Assembly: GCF_032884065.1 (NCBI RefSeq)
Contig: NC_088875.1
Coordinates: 42,455,291 to 42,519,290, forward strand
Source: Artemia franciscana
Lineage: Eukaryota > Arthropoda > Branchiopoda > Anostraca > Artemiidae
Direction: 5' to 3'
Length of the DNA: 64,000 nucleotides
Shown in pieces: positions 9,314 through 20,800 of this stretch (the stretch's first letter is position 1; every line of letters starts with the position of its first letter). Both the position numbers and the translations under genes were made by a program. The notes under the pieces were generated by a model that saw nothing but the letters and a program-made list of their open reading frames with translations, had not been told where the DNA came from and did not search any database.

Positions 9314-11467
9314 ATGGCACTTGGTATTAATCAAGTGACATAGCAATCGCAAATTCTGTCGGTCTGTCTGTCTTTGGCAAGCGTATCAGGGACCGGACCA
9401 GATTAAATTAGAAACAGTCGTTTTCCCGATTTGACCATCTGGGGGGGGGCGGTTAATTCGGGAAAAATAGAAAAAATGAAGTATTTTTTACTTATGAGCG
9501 GGTGATGGGATCTTAATGAAATTTGATGTTTGGAATGATATTGTGTCTCAGAGCTCTTATTTTAAATCCCGACCAGATCTGATGACATTGGGGGGAGTTG
9601 GAGGGGGGGAAACCTAAAATCTTGGAAAACACTTAGAGTGGAGGGATCGGGATGAAACTTGATGGGAAAAATAAGCACAAGTCCCAGATACATGATTGAC
9701 ATAATCGGAACGGATCCGCTCTCTTTGGGGTAGTTGGGGGGGGGGGGGGTAATTCTGAAAAATTAGAAAAATTGAGGTATTTTTAACTTACAAACGGGTG
9801 ATCAGATCTCAATTTGAAATTTGATATTTAGAAGGATATTGTGTCTTAGAGCTCTTATTTGAAATCCCAATTGGATCTGGTGACATTGGGGGCGATTTGG
9901 GAGGGGAAAACCTAAAACTCGGAAAACACTTATAGGGGAGGGATCGGGATGAAACTTGGTGGGAAAAATAAACACAAGTCCTAGATACATGATTGACATA
10001 AACGGAACGATCCGCTCTCTTTGGGGTAGTTGGGGGGGGGGGGGTTATTTCTGAAAAATTAGAAAAAATGAGGTATTTTTAACTTACGAACGGGTGATTG
10101 GATCTCAATGAAATTTGATATTTAGAAGGATATCGTGTCTCAGAGCTCTTATTTTAAATCCCGACTCGATCTGGTGACACTGGGGGGGGGGGGGGCTCGG
10201 AGGGGGAAACCTAAAACTTGGAAAACACTTAGAGTGGAGGGATCGGGATGAAACTTGGTGGGAAAAATAAGCACAAGTCTTAGATACATGATTGACCTAA
10301 CCGGAACGGATCCGCTCTCTTTGGGGTAGTTGGGGGAGGGGTTAATTCTGAAAAATAGAAAAAATTAGGTATTTTTAACTTACGAACGGGTGATCGGATC
10401 TCAATGAAATTTGATATTTAGAAGGATATCGTGTCTCAAAGCTCTTATTTTAAATCCTGACCGGATCTGGTGACATTGGGGGAAGTTTGGGGTGGGGGGT
10501 CCTAAAATCATGGAAAACGCTTAGATTGGAGGGATCGGGATAAAACTTGGTGGGAAAAATAAGCAGAAATCTTACATACTTGATTTACACAATTGGAACG
10601 GATCCGCTCTATTGGGGGGGGGGGGGGGGTTAATTCTGAAAAATAAGAAAAAATTACGTATTTTTAACTTACGAAGGAGTGATCGGATCTTCATGAAACT
10701 TCATATTTAGAAGGACCTCGTAACTCAGATCCCTTATTTTAAATCTCAACCGGATCAAGCGTAATTGGGGGGGGGGGCAGTTGGGGGGACCGGAAATCTT
10801 AGAAAATACTTAAAGCGGTGAGATCAGGATGAAACTGGATGGGAAGAATAGAAACCTGTCTAAGATACGTGACTGACATAACCGGACCGGATCTGCTCTC
10901 TTTGGTGGAATTGGGGGGGGGGTAATTTTGAAAGTTGAGGTATTTGTAACTTACGAAAGGGTGACCAGATCTTAATGAAATTTGATATTTAGAAGGATCT
11001 TCTGCTTTAAAGTTCTAATTTTAAATTCCGACCAGATCCTGTGACATTGGGGGGAGTTGGAGGGGGAAACCGGAATTCTTGGAAAACGTGAAAATTGGGG
11101 TATTTTTATCTTACGAATAGATGATCGGATCTTAATGAAATTTGATTTTTAGAAGGAATTCATGTCTCAGAGCTCTTATTTCAAATCCCGAGCAGATCTT
11201 TTGACATTGGGGGGAGTTGGAGGGGGAAATCTTGGAAAAACACTTGGAATGGAGGAATCGGGATGAAGCTTGGTGGATAGAATAAACAAATGTCCTTGAT
11301 ACGTGATTGACAGAATCGTACTGGATTCACTCTCTTTGGAGGAGTTGGGGGGAGGGGTTCAGTGATTTGGCGATTTTGGTGCTTCTGGACGTGCTAGGAC
11401 GATGAAAATTAATAGGCGTGTCAGGGAGCTGCACAATTTGACTTGATAAAGTCGTTTTCCCAGATTC
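9314..11467 (+). mobile_element. Family S copy B, 3' truncated
   Basis: Starts with ATGGCACTTGG and the partner tcaagtgacat. Leader and then seven or so G-rich units of about 290 bp follow. Each unit carries the series: G-run, ttaattctgaaaaattagaa, gaggtatttttaacttac, gggtgatcggatct, tgatatttagaagga, tgacattggggg, ggaaaac(g/a)ctta, gatcgggatgaaacttggtg, tacatgattgacataa. The last unit is the variant with gtgcttctggacgtgctagg. The array is cut at 11467 by LINE sequence and the family 3' end is absent. Confidence 0.75.
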
Positions 11468-11468
11468 G

Positions 11469-11603
11469 AGATGGTTAGGACATGTTCTATGGATGAAAGA
11501 CGGCAGATATTCTAAAATCACTTTTGTCGGCCAACCATCTAAAGCCAAACGAAAAGCAGGTTGTTCCCGACAGGGGTTTGAGGATCTCGTAAGGAATGAT
11601 TAA
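11469..11603 (+). pseudogene. LINE ORF2 C-terminal fragment (RWLGHV motif)
   Basis: Open from the S junction to TAA at 11601: RWLGHVLWMKDGRYSKITF, VGQPSKAKRKAGCSRQGF, EDLVRND. The RW.GHV.RM...R..K....G....KR..GR...F pattern is the conserved C-terminal block of several LINE clades, typically following the RT fragment type at 6852. Arg-to-Trp in the RM position and loss of the GRP motif indicate decay. Confidence 0.7.
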
Positions 11604-11880
11604 AAATCTTCTTTAGAAAAATAGTTACTTTTCCTAACTGTCGATGTTGGCCACCTTCAAAAAGTGGGTAAACCATTTTGTGAAGCATGGATCTCTCGGA
11701 ATTATTCAAAAAACGATCAGAAATTAAATTTAAAAATAAGTTTTTTCAACTGAAAGTAAGGGACGGTATTAAAACTTAAAATTAATTGAAATTATTCCGT
11801 ACCCCGAAAAAAAAATGAAAAAGTTAATGGCAGTGTTGCTTCTAAATTAAATTTGAATTAAAAACTAGCAAATATTAATC
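11604..11880. repeat. Family H hairpin-arm fragment
   Basis: At about 11715-11805 the string cagaaattaaatttaaaaat, gttttttcaactgaaagtaa and attattccgta match one arm of the family H 3' hairpin found from 25 kb on. The rest of the interval is unassigned. Confidence 0.55.
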
Positions 11881-12470
11881 CAAGAGTGGGAAGCTCACAA
11901 GGACCAATCTATGTCTTATAGATTCTACTCTCGAGCTAAAGATTGTTTGGGGGAGGAGTTTTATTTCAAATTTGGGTTGAATAAAGAGGATTTGAAGAAT
12001 TTGTTTTGGTAAGAGTGGATAGTTTGGATTTTGGTGAAAGAGGGAAATTTTTGGGAAAGTTTAGCCCCGCGACTGGCCCTTACTTTTGCCCTATGTGTGG
12101 ATGTGTGAAAGAAAACCTATTTCATTTTGTATCCAAGTGTGAAGAGCTGTCTGAGTTGCGGAATGAATGTTTTGGACGAGTGCTTGGGAGTGAATGCTGG
12201 TTAATTGAGCAGATGACTAAGAGGGACACATGTGCTATTAAACAGTTGTGCAAGTTTCTTCGTTTAGGGATTAAACATAGGTAATAATGTTTGAGGAATA
12301 ATGTTTATGATTGGTGTTTTCTGATTAATATAATGAACCTTTCCGCTTTTTTGTTGTTGTTTTTTTCTATAATTGTATCTTGTTCCTGAGCTTTGTTTGT
12401 AGACTGTATTCTGTGTTGCTATGGCCTGCAGGCTTTTTGCAATAAATCTTATCATATTCATTAAACTAGT
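11881..12470 (+). pseudogene. LINE 3' end with zinc-knuckle C-terminus
   Basis: Two frames give SYRFYSRAKDCLGEEFYFKF, GLNKEDLKNLFW, then after a one-base shift VRVDSLDFGERGKFLG, FSPATGPYFCPMCGCVKENL, FHFVSKCEELSELRNECFG and a stop at 12284. The C..C...EN..HF...C spacing is the C-terminal zinc finger of R1/Jockey-group and related LINEs. A T/G-rich 3' untranslated region with an AATAAA-like aataaatctt near 12440 follows. The upstream endonuclease and RT are absent. Confidence 0.65.
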
Positions 12471-12925
12471 ACAAATAAACCAACTAGTTATATTTTGCTG
12501 TTTGTAGAATTATAGAAAATTAGTGCTTTACTGAAAACACAAAACAATATGGGAGTTTTGGTACAGAAAATGGAAACCGATAAGTCGCTTTACAGTAAAA
12601 AAAAATTAATACTTTAAGATTGTTGCTTAATTTGTTTGTTTGATTTGATATCACTTCTACGCAATGGCTCAGTTCAATTGACTCACGTTTTGGTTCTGAA
12701 AAGGACATGTCATGATTAGTTTGTAGAAATAAAGCCATCTTGAAAGTATTATGACTATAGACTAACTTTAGGATTTGTATCATAATTTGAAATTCTCTGT
12801 TGTGTAGAAAGAAATATCTTGATTTCTAGAGTTCATATTATGGCTTATTTGATCTTCATTTCGAGTAATACTAAAACGTTTTTTCTTACAATTTAAGACT
12901 GTTTATTACTCACTATTTGTATTAT
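12471..12925. other. No gene seen
   Basis: AT-rich, no recognised gene or repeat. It ends where the duplicated block begins. Confidence 0.5.
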
Positions 12926-14999
12926 AGCTGGTAAGACCAAAATGTTACTGTTAAATCAATCCACTATTTCTGTATGCTGTCCAATGACTTTTGGCTATTA
13001 AAAATACATTTGTTTTTATGCTAACGTTTTAAGGCATTTTTTTTTGTATATTGAAAGTTACTGATATTAAAGCTGGTGTAAGACTAAGAACAGCTTTATA
13101 GATAGTTTTTGTTGTCAGGCTATGTTCTCATTTTTGACACCTAAATCAAAATTCTAGGGCTAAGAGGGGTGTGGAAGGGGGGCTAATCAAGGTGTTTTGC
13201 TGCTTGGGATGAACTAATTTTAAGCTGTCCTCATTTAAAAAGGGAATAAAAATTTTTGATTTCCGTTTGAATGAGCCTCTCCTGATCTTCTAGGATCTTT
13301 GGGTCGATACCATCACCCCTAAAAACAAAAACACGCATCTATGATCTTTCTTCTGGCAAGACAGGGGTCTGAAACGTACATTGTAGGGTTTTATGATATG
13401 CTGAATCTGACGATAAGAGTATCATTACGGTTCCTTTACTCTTTGGAGGCGTTTCCCCCTTTTTCGACAATTGTTTTGGCTAAATACATATTTCATGAAT
13501 ATTTAAGTTCAATTAACTACACCCACTACCATTTTATTTGGCTTGGGCTTTAGGCTATATTTGAGAGAGTGAGGCTCTTTTCAAGTCCATTATATTCTGC
13601 TTCCTTTGGTAACAATATAATTATGTAATTAAGACATACTGGTGTTATCCCATGATATACGTTAACCTTTCTCTCTAAGCAAACATTGTAAAATTTAAGG
13701 AATTGATGATGTTTAAAGGGTGTTAAAATCTACATCTGCCCCCTCCTCTCCCCCCAGTCGGAGAAAAACTATATGTTGCTCCGGGTAGTAGTAATAGTAG
13801 TAGTGTAAATCAAAATTTATATTTCGAGTAATTCGTTCTTGTATTCCTCATAATAACATCAACAGCAACATACTAACAAAGATAATTTAATATAACAAGA
13901 CTAATCATGGTTTACAAATAAGACTCCTACAACCTCCCAAACCTTCTAAGCAGTTGGAACAACATTGGTTTTGTACGGTTTTTGGCTTTTTAGTGTGTCA
14001 AAACAGCAACTGAAAAAAATAAGATAATGAATTACCTTGGTAATCAAGATGACGAAAGTACTCAGGAAATGATGATTTTATAATTTAAAAAAAATAAGCC
14101 GAAATGTTGCAATATATTTGGTTTTCGTTATAGTACAAATGAGGCTACCGTGTTATTTTATTTGTTTTTTAATTAAACCAATAATGAAAATTTAACCGGT
14201 GATTTTTTTTATTATTAGTCAATTAGATTATTGAGCTTTGATCCTCGGTTCCAAATAATAGAGTTGCAATACAGAATTCCAAAGAAATTAGAACCTTATA
14301 AGAAGGGGTAAAGAGTTAAGCATTAAAAAGATTGAGTTGGAGAAGTCTTTATATGATTTTTTTTTTATTTGTGTAATTGGAAAGTAAACGTGAGAGCCAT
14401 ATTATGGTATCACTCTTTTGGTCACCACTTAAAACGTTTCCTTGCTTCTCAAATGTGGTAGGGATTGCTATTGTGGCCCCTCCTAGAGGTCCGTTTAATG
14501 ACTTGAAATTCCTGAGCTAAGTTTAATCACTCTTAAATGACGCTTGACCTACGTCAAAATTGTTCTACAGACCTATAAGTAAATATGTTTTTATTCCTTA
14601 ACAGTTTTAACCACCTGTTATTTCCCTGCCTCTAGTCGATAATTTACAGACATGTAAGCAGACATATTAAGAAAGATTTTAAACGATAACATCTTTAAGA
14701 AAGATTTTATATAGTCATATATAAATATTGTATTTATGTAATACATGAATATTATGCTATTAAAATAAGTATTATTATTATATAATATAAATCTATTTTT
14801 TTCAGGGGGAATTAACAAAGTTCATTTGAAAAAGAGGATTTAATTCAAGGGCCGAAGTTTTAACCTCTAATACTCCAAAAATTGTTGAAGAGGAGTGGAG
14901 TAGCCATGCAAGATACTATAGTTTAATTTGTGCATTTTGTAAAGGAGAACTGGAAAGAGTAAGCGAGCTATGAATTCGTTTGGGCTCTCTTACTCAAAA
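12926..14999 (+). repeat. Segmental duplication copy 1, ankyrin gene 5' flank
   Basis: Matches 56876-58980 in the same orientation for about 2 kb, with scattered substitutions and indels. Shared strings include taaatcaatcca, tattgaaagttactgatat, cagctttatagatagttttt and ggagaaaaactatat. An old inverted fragment of the family H body lies within both copies (about 13190-13470 here). A pyrimidine tract and cag at about 14800 could be a splice acceptor for a 5' exon, but this is unproven. Confidence 0.85.
13190..13470 (-). repeat. Ancient family H body fragment
   Basis: Reads as reverse complement of the H body: aaaaaggga, tttccgtttgaatgagcctc, tctaggat, gggtcgataccatcacccct, gatctttctt, gatatgctgaatctga, ggcgtttccccc. 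The same fragment at 57180-57420 shows that it predates the duplication. Confidence 0.65.
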
Positions 15000-15001
15000 G
15001 G

Positions 15002-15682
15002 ATGATCGGAAAGATATGTTTTATTTGTACATGGCGCAAAGGATATACACCATTGCACTGCGCTGCTGAAGACGGTTGTACAGAAGTTGTTCAGCTGCTT
15101 TTAGATCAAGGTGCTAATGTTGATGCTAAAGGGGGAGATAGCAATACCCCTCTTCATATTGCTGTTTCTAGGGGAAAAGAAACCATTGTTGAACTACTTT
15201 TACGGTATGGAGCTAAAGTTGACAATCAGGATAAAAATGGCAAAACTGCACTATGCCTCGCTGTTGAAAACAGAAGTTTACCGACTATTCTGAATATTTT
15301 GAAGTATAGCCCAGATATTAATAATCAAAGCAACAGAGAATCTCTTAAAATTGCAGTCCTATGCGAGTTTAAAGAGGTTGTTGAGGTTCTCCTAGAATAT
15401 GGTTTTAGTATAAACCCCGAAGATGCAAATAACAAAGAGTTGTTGCAGTCTGCTGTTGAAAAAGGATATGTCAAGATCGTTGAAGACTTTTTAAAGTATG
15501 GTGCTAATGTTAATACGATACTTGGTCGTAGCAGGAACGGAAAAGGTTTAACACCCTTACATATTGCAGTTATAAATAAACAGGAAGAAGTGGCTAATTT
15601 ATTGATAAGCAATGAAGCTGATATAAATGCCCGAGATGAAAATGGGAAAACTCCGATATTTATGCTACCAAGGACGCAATAG
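15002..15682 (+). CDS. Ankyrin-repeat protein, N-terminal part (copy 1)
   Basis: 226 codons, nearly all ankyrin repeats. Examples are YTPLHCAAEDGCTEVVQLLL, TPLHIAVSRGKETIVELLLR, and a diverged pair around LKIAVLCEFKEVVEVLLEYG, ending in NEADINARDENGKTPIF. Six or so repeats. The frame is lost just after GKTPIF. Compared with the copy at 59540, one T is missing (atatttatg against atattttatg) and about 230 bp are deleted just after. The first codons before the GYTPL repeat are not ankyrin-like, because about 460 bp of earlier repeats present in the duplicate are missing here. So the Met at 15002 may not be the ancestral start. The protein continues in the next entry. Confidence 0.75.
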   Translation: MIGKICFICTWRKGYTPLHCAAEDGCTEVVQLLLDQGANVDAKGGDSNTPLHIAVSRGKETIVELLLRYGAKVDNQDKNGKTALCLAVENRSLPTILNILKYSPDINNQSNRESLKIAVLCEFKEVVEVLLEYGFSINPEDANNKELLQSAVEKGYVKIVEDFLKYGANVNTILGRSRNGKGLTPLHIAVINKQEEVANLLISNEADINARDENGKTPIFMLPRTQ

Positions 15683-15733
15683 CTAAACTGCTTCTAAACA
15701 GAGGCGCTGATGTTGACGCTCAAACTATAAAGG

Positions 15734-17221
15734 GGCGAAACAGCTCTTCATTTTGCTATTCAAAAACAAAATGTAAAAGTTGTTGAAACGATTTTGGAAT
15801 ATAATGCAAATCTTAACCTAGAAACAAAAAATGGAGAGATGCCTCTGTGGCTCTGTACTCTTACAGGAAATTTAGAAATTTGCACAATGCTACTGGATAA
15901 AGGAGCTAATGTAAATGTGAAGAAAAACGATGAAATTTCTGCGCTCCACATTGCAACTCAAAATCGTCATGGGAACATTGTAAAACTGTTGCTAAAATAT
16001 GGTGCGGATGTTGACGGTCAAACTATAAAGGGTGAAACAGCTCTTCATTTCGCCATTCAAAGACAAAATGTAAAAGTTGTTGAAACGATTTTGGAATATA
16101 ATGCAAATGTTAACCTAGGAACAAAAAATGGAGACATGCCTCTATGGCTCTCTTCTCTAACAGGAAATGTAGAAATTTGCACAATGCTTCTGGATAAAGG
16201 AGCTAATGTAAATGTGAAGAAAAACGATGGAATTTCTGTGCTCCACATTGCGGCTAAAAATCATCAAGGAAATATGGTAAAACTGTTGCTAAAATATGGT
16301 GCCAGAATTAACTCTAGAGACAAGGATGGGAAAACAGCACTTCATTATGCTTGTCATAGTAAATATGTTTGTGTTCCTGATACTCACGGGTACATTATTA
16401 AACTGTTGCTAAAACATGGTGCCAGACTTAACTCTAGAGACAAGGATGGGAAAACAGCACTTCATTATGCTTGTCATAGTAATTATGTCCGCGATCCTGA
16501 CATTCACAGGTACATTATAAAACTGTTGCTAAAAGATGGTGCCAGAGTTAACTCTCAAGATAATGATGGCAGAACAGCCCTTCACTATGCTTGTTATAAT
16601 GGGTGTAATGAAGTTGTTGAAGAGCTTCTAGAACATGGGTCTGACATAAACATTATGAGTAAAAATGGTTGTACAGCTCTTGCTGAAATGGATCCCTATT
16701 TGGGGGAATCAATTGGTAAACTTATTGTTTGCCTCATAGCTAAAATGAAAACGGCATATTTATATGTAAGCGAAAATAATATACAATGGTATGGCGAAAT
16801 GGTACTGAACAATTTCGATTTAGATATTGAAGATGAGAGGGAAACTCAGGATCATTATTTGAGAGAACTAGCTAAAATGAGGAATGAGAAAATTGCCAAT
16901 TCCAATATTTCACTTTACGACATTTTGGTAAAAGGAACAAGTTCTTTAGCAGCATGTATGAGGAATGAAAATATAGTGGAAATTTCAAAAACAGTAAGAT
17001 TTGAAACTCAATTTCCATCATATGCAAGCATACTAAAAAATCAATTCAGGAAGGGTATGGAAAGGAATAAGTTACTTGAACCGGCCAATAGATGTTTCAA
17101 TTCTCTCTTAAACGGCTATCCTGAGTTACCATATGAATGTGCTGAAAAAATATTGAACTATATAATTAATGAAGACTTGCAAAATTTGATAGATGCTTTT
17201 GAGCCTGATTGTGTCAGTTAA
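15734..17221 (+). CDS. Ankyrin-repeat and PRANC-domain protein, C-terminal part (copy 1)
   Basis: Ankyrin frame resumes at GETALHFAIQ (15734) after an extra G in aaaggggcgaaa. The first Met is at 15794, giving 475 residues to the stop at 17219. About nine ankyrin repeats follow (ALHIATQNRHGNIVKLLLKY type). They include a 99-residue block repeated about 298 bp apart and a 40-residue unit (ARLNSRDKDGKTALHYACHS) repeated three times at 120-bp spacing. After residue 300 the repeats stop. Residues about 370-475 read NISLYDILVKGTSSLAACMR, FPSYASILKNQFRKGMERNK and LPYECAEKILNYIINEDLQN. This is the PRANC pattern, an F-box-like C-terminal domain of ankyrin proteins in parasitoid wasps, Wolbachia and poxviruses, where it recruits Skp1/Cullin-1 ubiquitin ligases. 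Role here is inferred only. It may be a recent pseudogene because of the frame break with the preceding entry. Confidence 0.78.
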   Translation, partial: GETALHFAIQKQNVKVVETILEYNANLNLETKNGEMPLWLCTLTGNLEICTMLLDKGANVNVKKNDEISALHIATQNRHGNIVKLLLKYGADVDGQTIKGETALHFAIQRQNVKVVETILEYNANVNLGTKNGDMPLWLSSLTGNVEICTMLLDKGANVNVKKNDGISVLHIAAKNHQGNMVKLLLKYGARINSRDKDGKTALHYACHSKYVCVPDTHGYIIKLLLKHGARLNSRDKDGKTALHYACHSNYVRDPDIHRYIIKLLLKDGARVNSQDNDGRTALHYACYNGCNEVVEELLEHGSDINIMSKNGCTALAEMDPYLGESIGKLIVCLIAKMKTAYLYVSENNIQWYGEMVLNNFDLDIEDERETQDHYLRELAKMRNEKIANSNISLYDILVKGTSSLAACMRNENIVEISKTVRFETQFPSYASILKNQFRKGMERNKLLEPANRCFNSLLNGYPELPYECAEKILNYIINEDLQNLIDAFEPDCVS

Positions 17222-17810
17222 GAAGGAATAGTATAATTAAGTACTTCTAATATAAAGTTATATTTTGTGCAATTTAACTGTAATTTTGTGTGCAATGGTA
17301 AGTTTTAGAAGATTATGAGTGTCATGTTCAGGTGTACAAAGTGAACTCAGAGATGGACAATATTAAATAAGGCGGAAAGCTTGGAATTAGAATTTGAAAA
17401 TCACTTATTAAAAGAGGAAAATAAGAGATGGGTTATAAGAGCTATCTCTATTGCGATCAATATAGCTGAGAGAATTACCCTATATAAATTTAATTGTATT
17501 TTTCATTATTACACGTAATGGTAAATTTAAAAATCTTTTTCGTCTGTAAAAGCAATTTGATAGATAGATCACAACATAGGACTCAACTGGCCAGAAAGGT
17601 GAGTAGAATATAAGCAGCAGTAGAAAGGAAAGTACTTAATTATTGTTTTCGTGAAACAAAAGGAAGCTATTGTTTGTCAATTAAATATGTCTGGTATGTT
17701 AAAAAACAATATAGGCACTAGCATATATTGTTATAAAACTACATTGTAAGCAGCGCAAAAGCGGTGCCTATGTAAAGAAAGATGATGGAATAATGTTTAA
17801 TTATTATTTT
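17222..17810. other. No gene seen (ankyrin gene 3' flank)
   Basis: AT-rich sequence after the stop codon, with no counterpart in the second duplicate and no recognised gene. It ends in a T-run before S copy C. Confidence 0.5.
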
Positions 17811-20800
17811 TGTGACACTTGGTATTTACCAAGTGACACATAGCGATCGCAATTTTGTCTGTCGGTCTCGGTTTTGCTAGTTTGGGTACTTCCAGATAAA
17901 CTAGGATAATGAAAATTGGCATGTGTATCAGGGATCAGACTAAATCAAATTAGAAATAGTCAATTTTCCGATTCGGCCATCTAGGGGGAGTGGAGGGGTG
18001 GTTAATTTGAAAAAAATTAGAAAAAAGGTATTTTTAACTTACGAACGGGTGATCGTATCTTAATGAAATTTAATATTTAGAAGGATCTTGTGCTTCACAG
18101 CTCTTATTTTAAATCTTGACTGGATCCGATGACGATGGGGAGAGTTGAAGAGGGAAACCGGAATTCTTGGAAAACGCTTGGAGTGGAGAGATCGGGATGA
18201 AACTTGTTGGGCAGAATAAATACAAGTCCTAGATAGGTGATTGAAATAACCGGAACGGATCCGCTCACTTCGGAGGAGTTGAGGGGGTTATTTCGGTTAA
18301 TTCGGAAAAAATAGGAAAAATGAGCTATTTTTAACTTAAGAACAAGTGATCGGATCTTAATGAAATTTGATATTTAGAAGAACCTTGTTACTCAAAGCTC
18401 TTATTTTGAATCCCGACCGGGTCCGGTGACATTGGGGGGAGTTGGAGGGGAAAACGGGAAATATTGGAAAACGCTTAGAGTGGACAGATCGGTATGAAAC
18501 TTGGTGGGAAGAATAAGCATAAGTCCTAGATACTTGATTGACATAACCGGACCGTGTCCGCTCTCTCTGGGGGTGTCGGGGGGATTTTCAGTGCTTTGGC
18601 TAGTTTGGTGCTTCTGAACGTGCTAGGACGATAAAAATCGGTAGGCGTTTAAGAGACCCGCAAAAATTGACTTGATAACAATCGTTTTCCCGATTCGACC
18701 ATCTGGAGGGGTGGGGGCCTGGAGGGATGAGAAATTTTGAAAATTGACGTATCTTTGTCTTACGAATTGGTGATCGTATCTTAATGAAACTTTGTATATA
18801 GAAAGATCTTATGTCTCAGATGATCTATTTCAATTCGAATCAGATCAGGGGAAATAAGGGTTGGAGGGTGAAAAGGAAATCTTTGAAAACGCTTAGAATG
18901 GAAAGATCGGGATAAAACTTGATGGGAAGAATAAGCACAAGTTCTAGATACGTGATTGATATAACCATATTGAATCCGCTCTCTTTGGGGGAGTTGGGGG
19001 GGGGATTTCCAGAGTTCTAGAGAGTTTGGTGCTTCTTGAAGTGGTAGGACGATGAAAAACGGTAGGCGTGTCAGGGACCAGCACAAATTGACTTAATAAC
19101 AGTCGCTTCCGCGATTCGACCATCTGGGGGGGGGGGCTGAAGGGGGAGGAAAAATTGGAAAACATTAGGTATTTTTAACTTACGAATGGGTGATCAGATC
19201 TTATAGAAATTTGATATTTAGAAGGACTTCGTGTCTCAGATCTCCCAGAACTCTTATTTTAATCCTGACTGTATCCGATGATGTTGGGGGGAGTTGGAAG
19301 GGGAAACGGAAAATCTTGGAAAATTATTAGAGTGGAGAGATTGGGATGAAACTTGTTGGTGAGAATAAGCACAAGTCCTAGATACATGATTCTAATAACC
19401 GGACTGGACCCGCTCTTTTTGGGGGAGTTGGAGGGGAGTGTTATTTCGGAAAAATTGAGGCAATTTTAACTTACGAATGGGTGACCGGATCTTAATGAAA
19501 TTTGATATTTAGAAGGAACCTATGTATCTAACGCTTAGAATGGAAAGATCGGGATAAAACTTGATGGGAAGAATAAGCACAAGTTCTAGATACGTGATTG
19601 ATATAACCATATTGAATCCGCTCTCTTTGGGGGAGTTGGGGGGGGGATTTCCAGAGTTCTAGAGAGTTTGGTGCTTCTTGAAGTGGTAGGACGATGAAAA
19701 ACGGTAGGCGTGTCAGGGACCAGCACAAATTGACTTAATAACAGTCGCTTCCGCGATTCGACCATCTGGGGGGGGGGGCTGAAGGGGGAGGAAAAATTGG
19801 AAAACATTAGGTATTTTTAACTTACGAATGGGTGATCAGATCTTATAGAAATTTGATATTTAGAAGGACTTCGTGTCTCAGATCTCCCAGAACTCTTATT
19901 TTAATCCTGACTGTATCCGATGATGTTGGGGGGAGTTGGAAGGGGAAACGGAAAATCTTGGAAAATTATTAGAGTGGAGAGATTGGGATGAAACTTGTTG
20001 GTGAGAATAAGCACAAGTCCTAGATACATGATTCTAATAACCGGACTGGACCCGCTCTTTTTGGGGGAGTTGGAGGGGAGTGTTATTTCGGAAAAATTGA
20101 GGCAATTTTAACTTACGAATGGGTGACCGGATCTTAATGAAATTTGATATTTAGAAGGAACCTATGTATCTAACGCTTAGAATGGAAAGATCGGGATAAA
20201 ACTTGATGGGAAGAATAAGCACAAGTTCTAGATACGTGATTGATATAACCATATTGAATCCGCTCTCTTTGGGGAGTTGGGGGGGGATTTCCAGAGTTCT
20301 AGAGAGTTTGGTGCTTCTTGAAGTGGTAGGACGATGAAAAACGGTAGGCGTGTCAGGGACCAGCACAAATTGACTTAATAACAGTCGCTTCCGCGATTCG
20401 ACCATCTGGGGGGGGGGCTGAAGGGGGAGGAAAAATTGGAAAACATTAGGTATTTTTAACTTACGAATGGGTGATCAGATCTTATAGAAATTTGATATTT
20501 AGAAGGACTTCGTGTCTCAGATCTCCCAGAACTCTTATTTTAATCCTGACTGTATCCGATGATGTTGGGGGGAGTTGGAAGGGGAAACGGAAAATCTTGG
20601 AAAATTATTAGAGTGGAGAGATTGGGATGAAACTTGTTGGTGAGAATAAGCACAAGTCCTAGATACATGATTCTAATAACCGGACTGGACCCGCTCTTTT
20701 TGGGGGAGTTGGAGGGGAGTGTTATTTCGGAAAAATTGAGGCAATTTTAACTTACGAATGGGTGACCGGATCTTAATGAAATTTGATATTTAGAAGGAAC

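Noticed and set aside
15325-15612. Minus-strand 95-codon frame opposite the ankyrin gene
   Set aside because: Antisense shadow; the equivalent shadow appears at 59638-59904 only because the coding strand is conserved.
18781-20405. Repeated minus-strand frames of 66-101 codons (SLTRLPFFIVLPLQ type)
   Set aside because: Identical frames recur because the 642-bp unit is triplicated; they translate G-rich satellite and are broken in neighbouring units.
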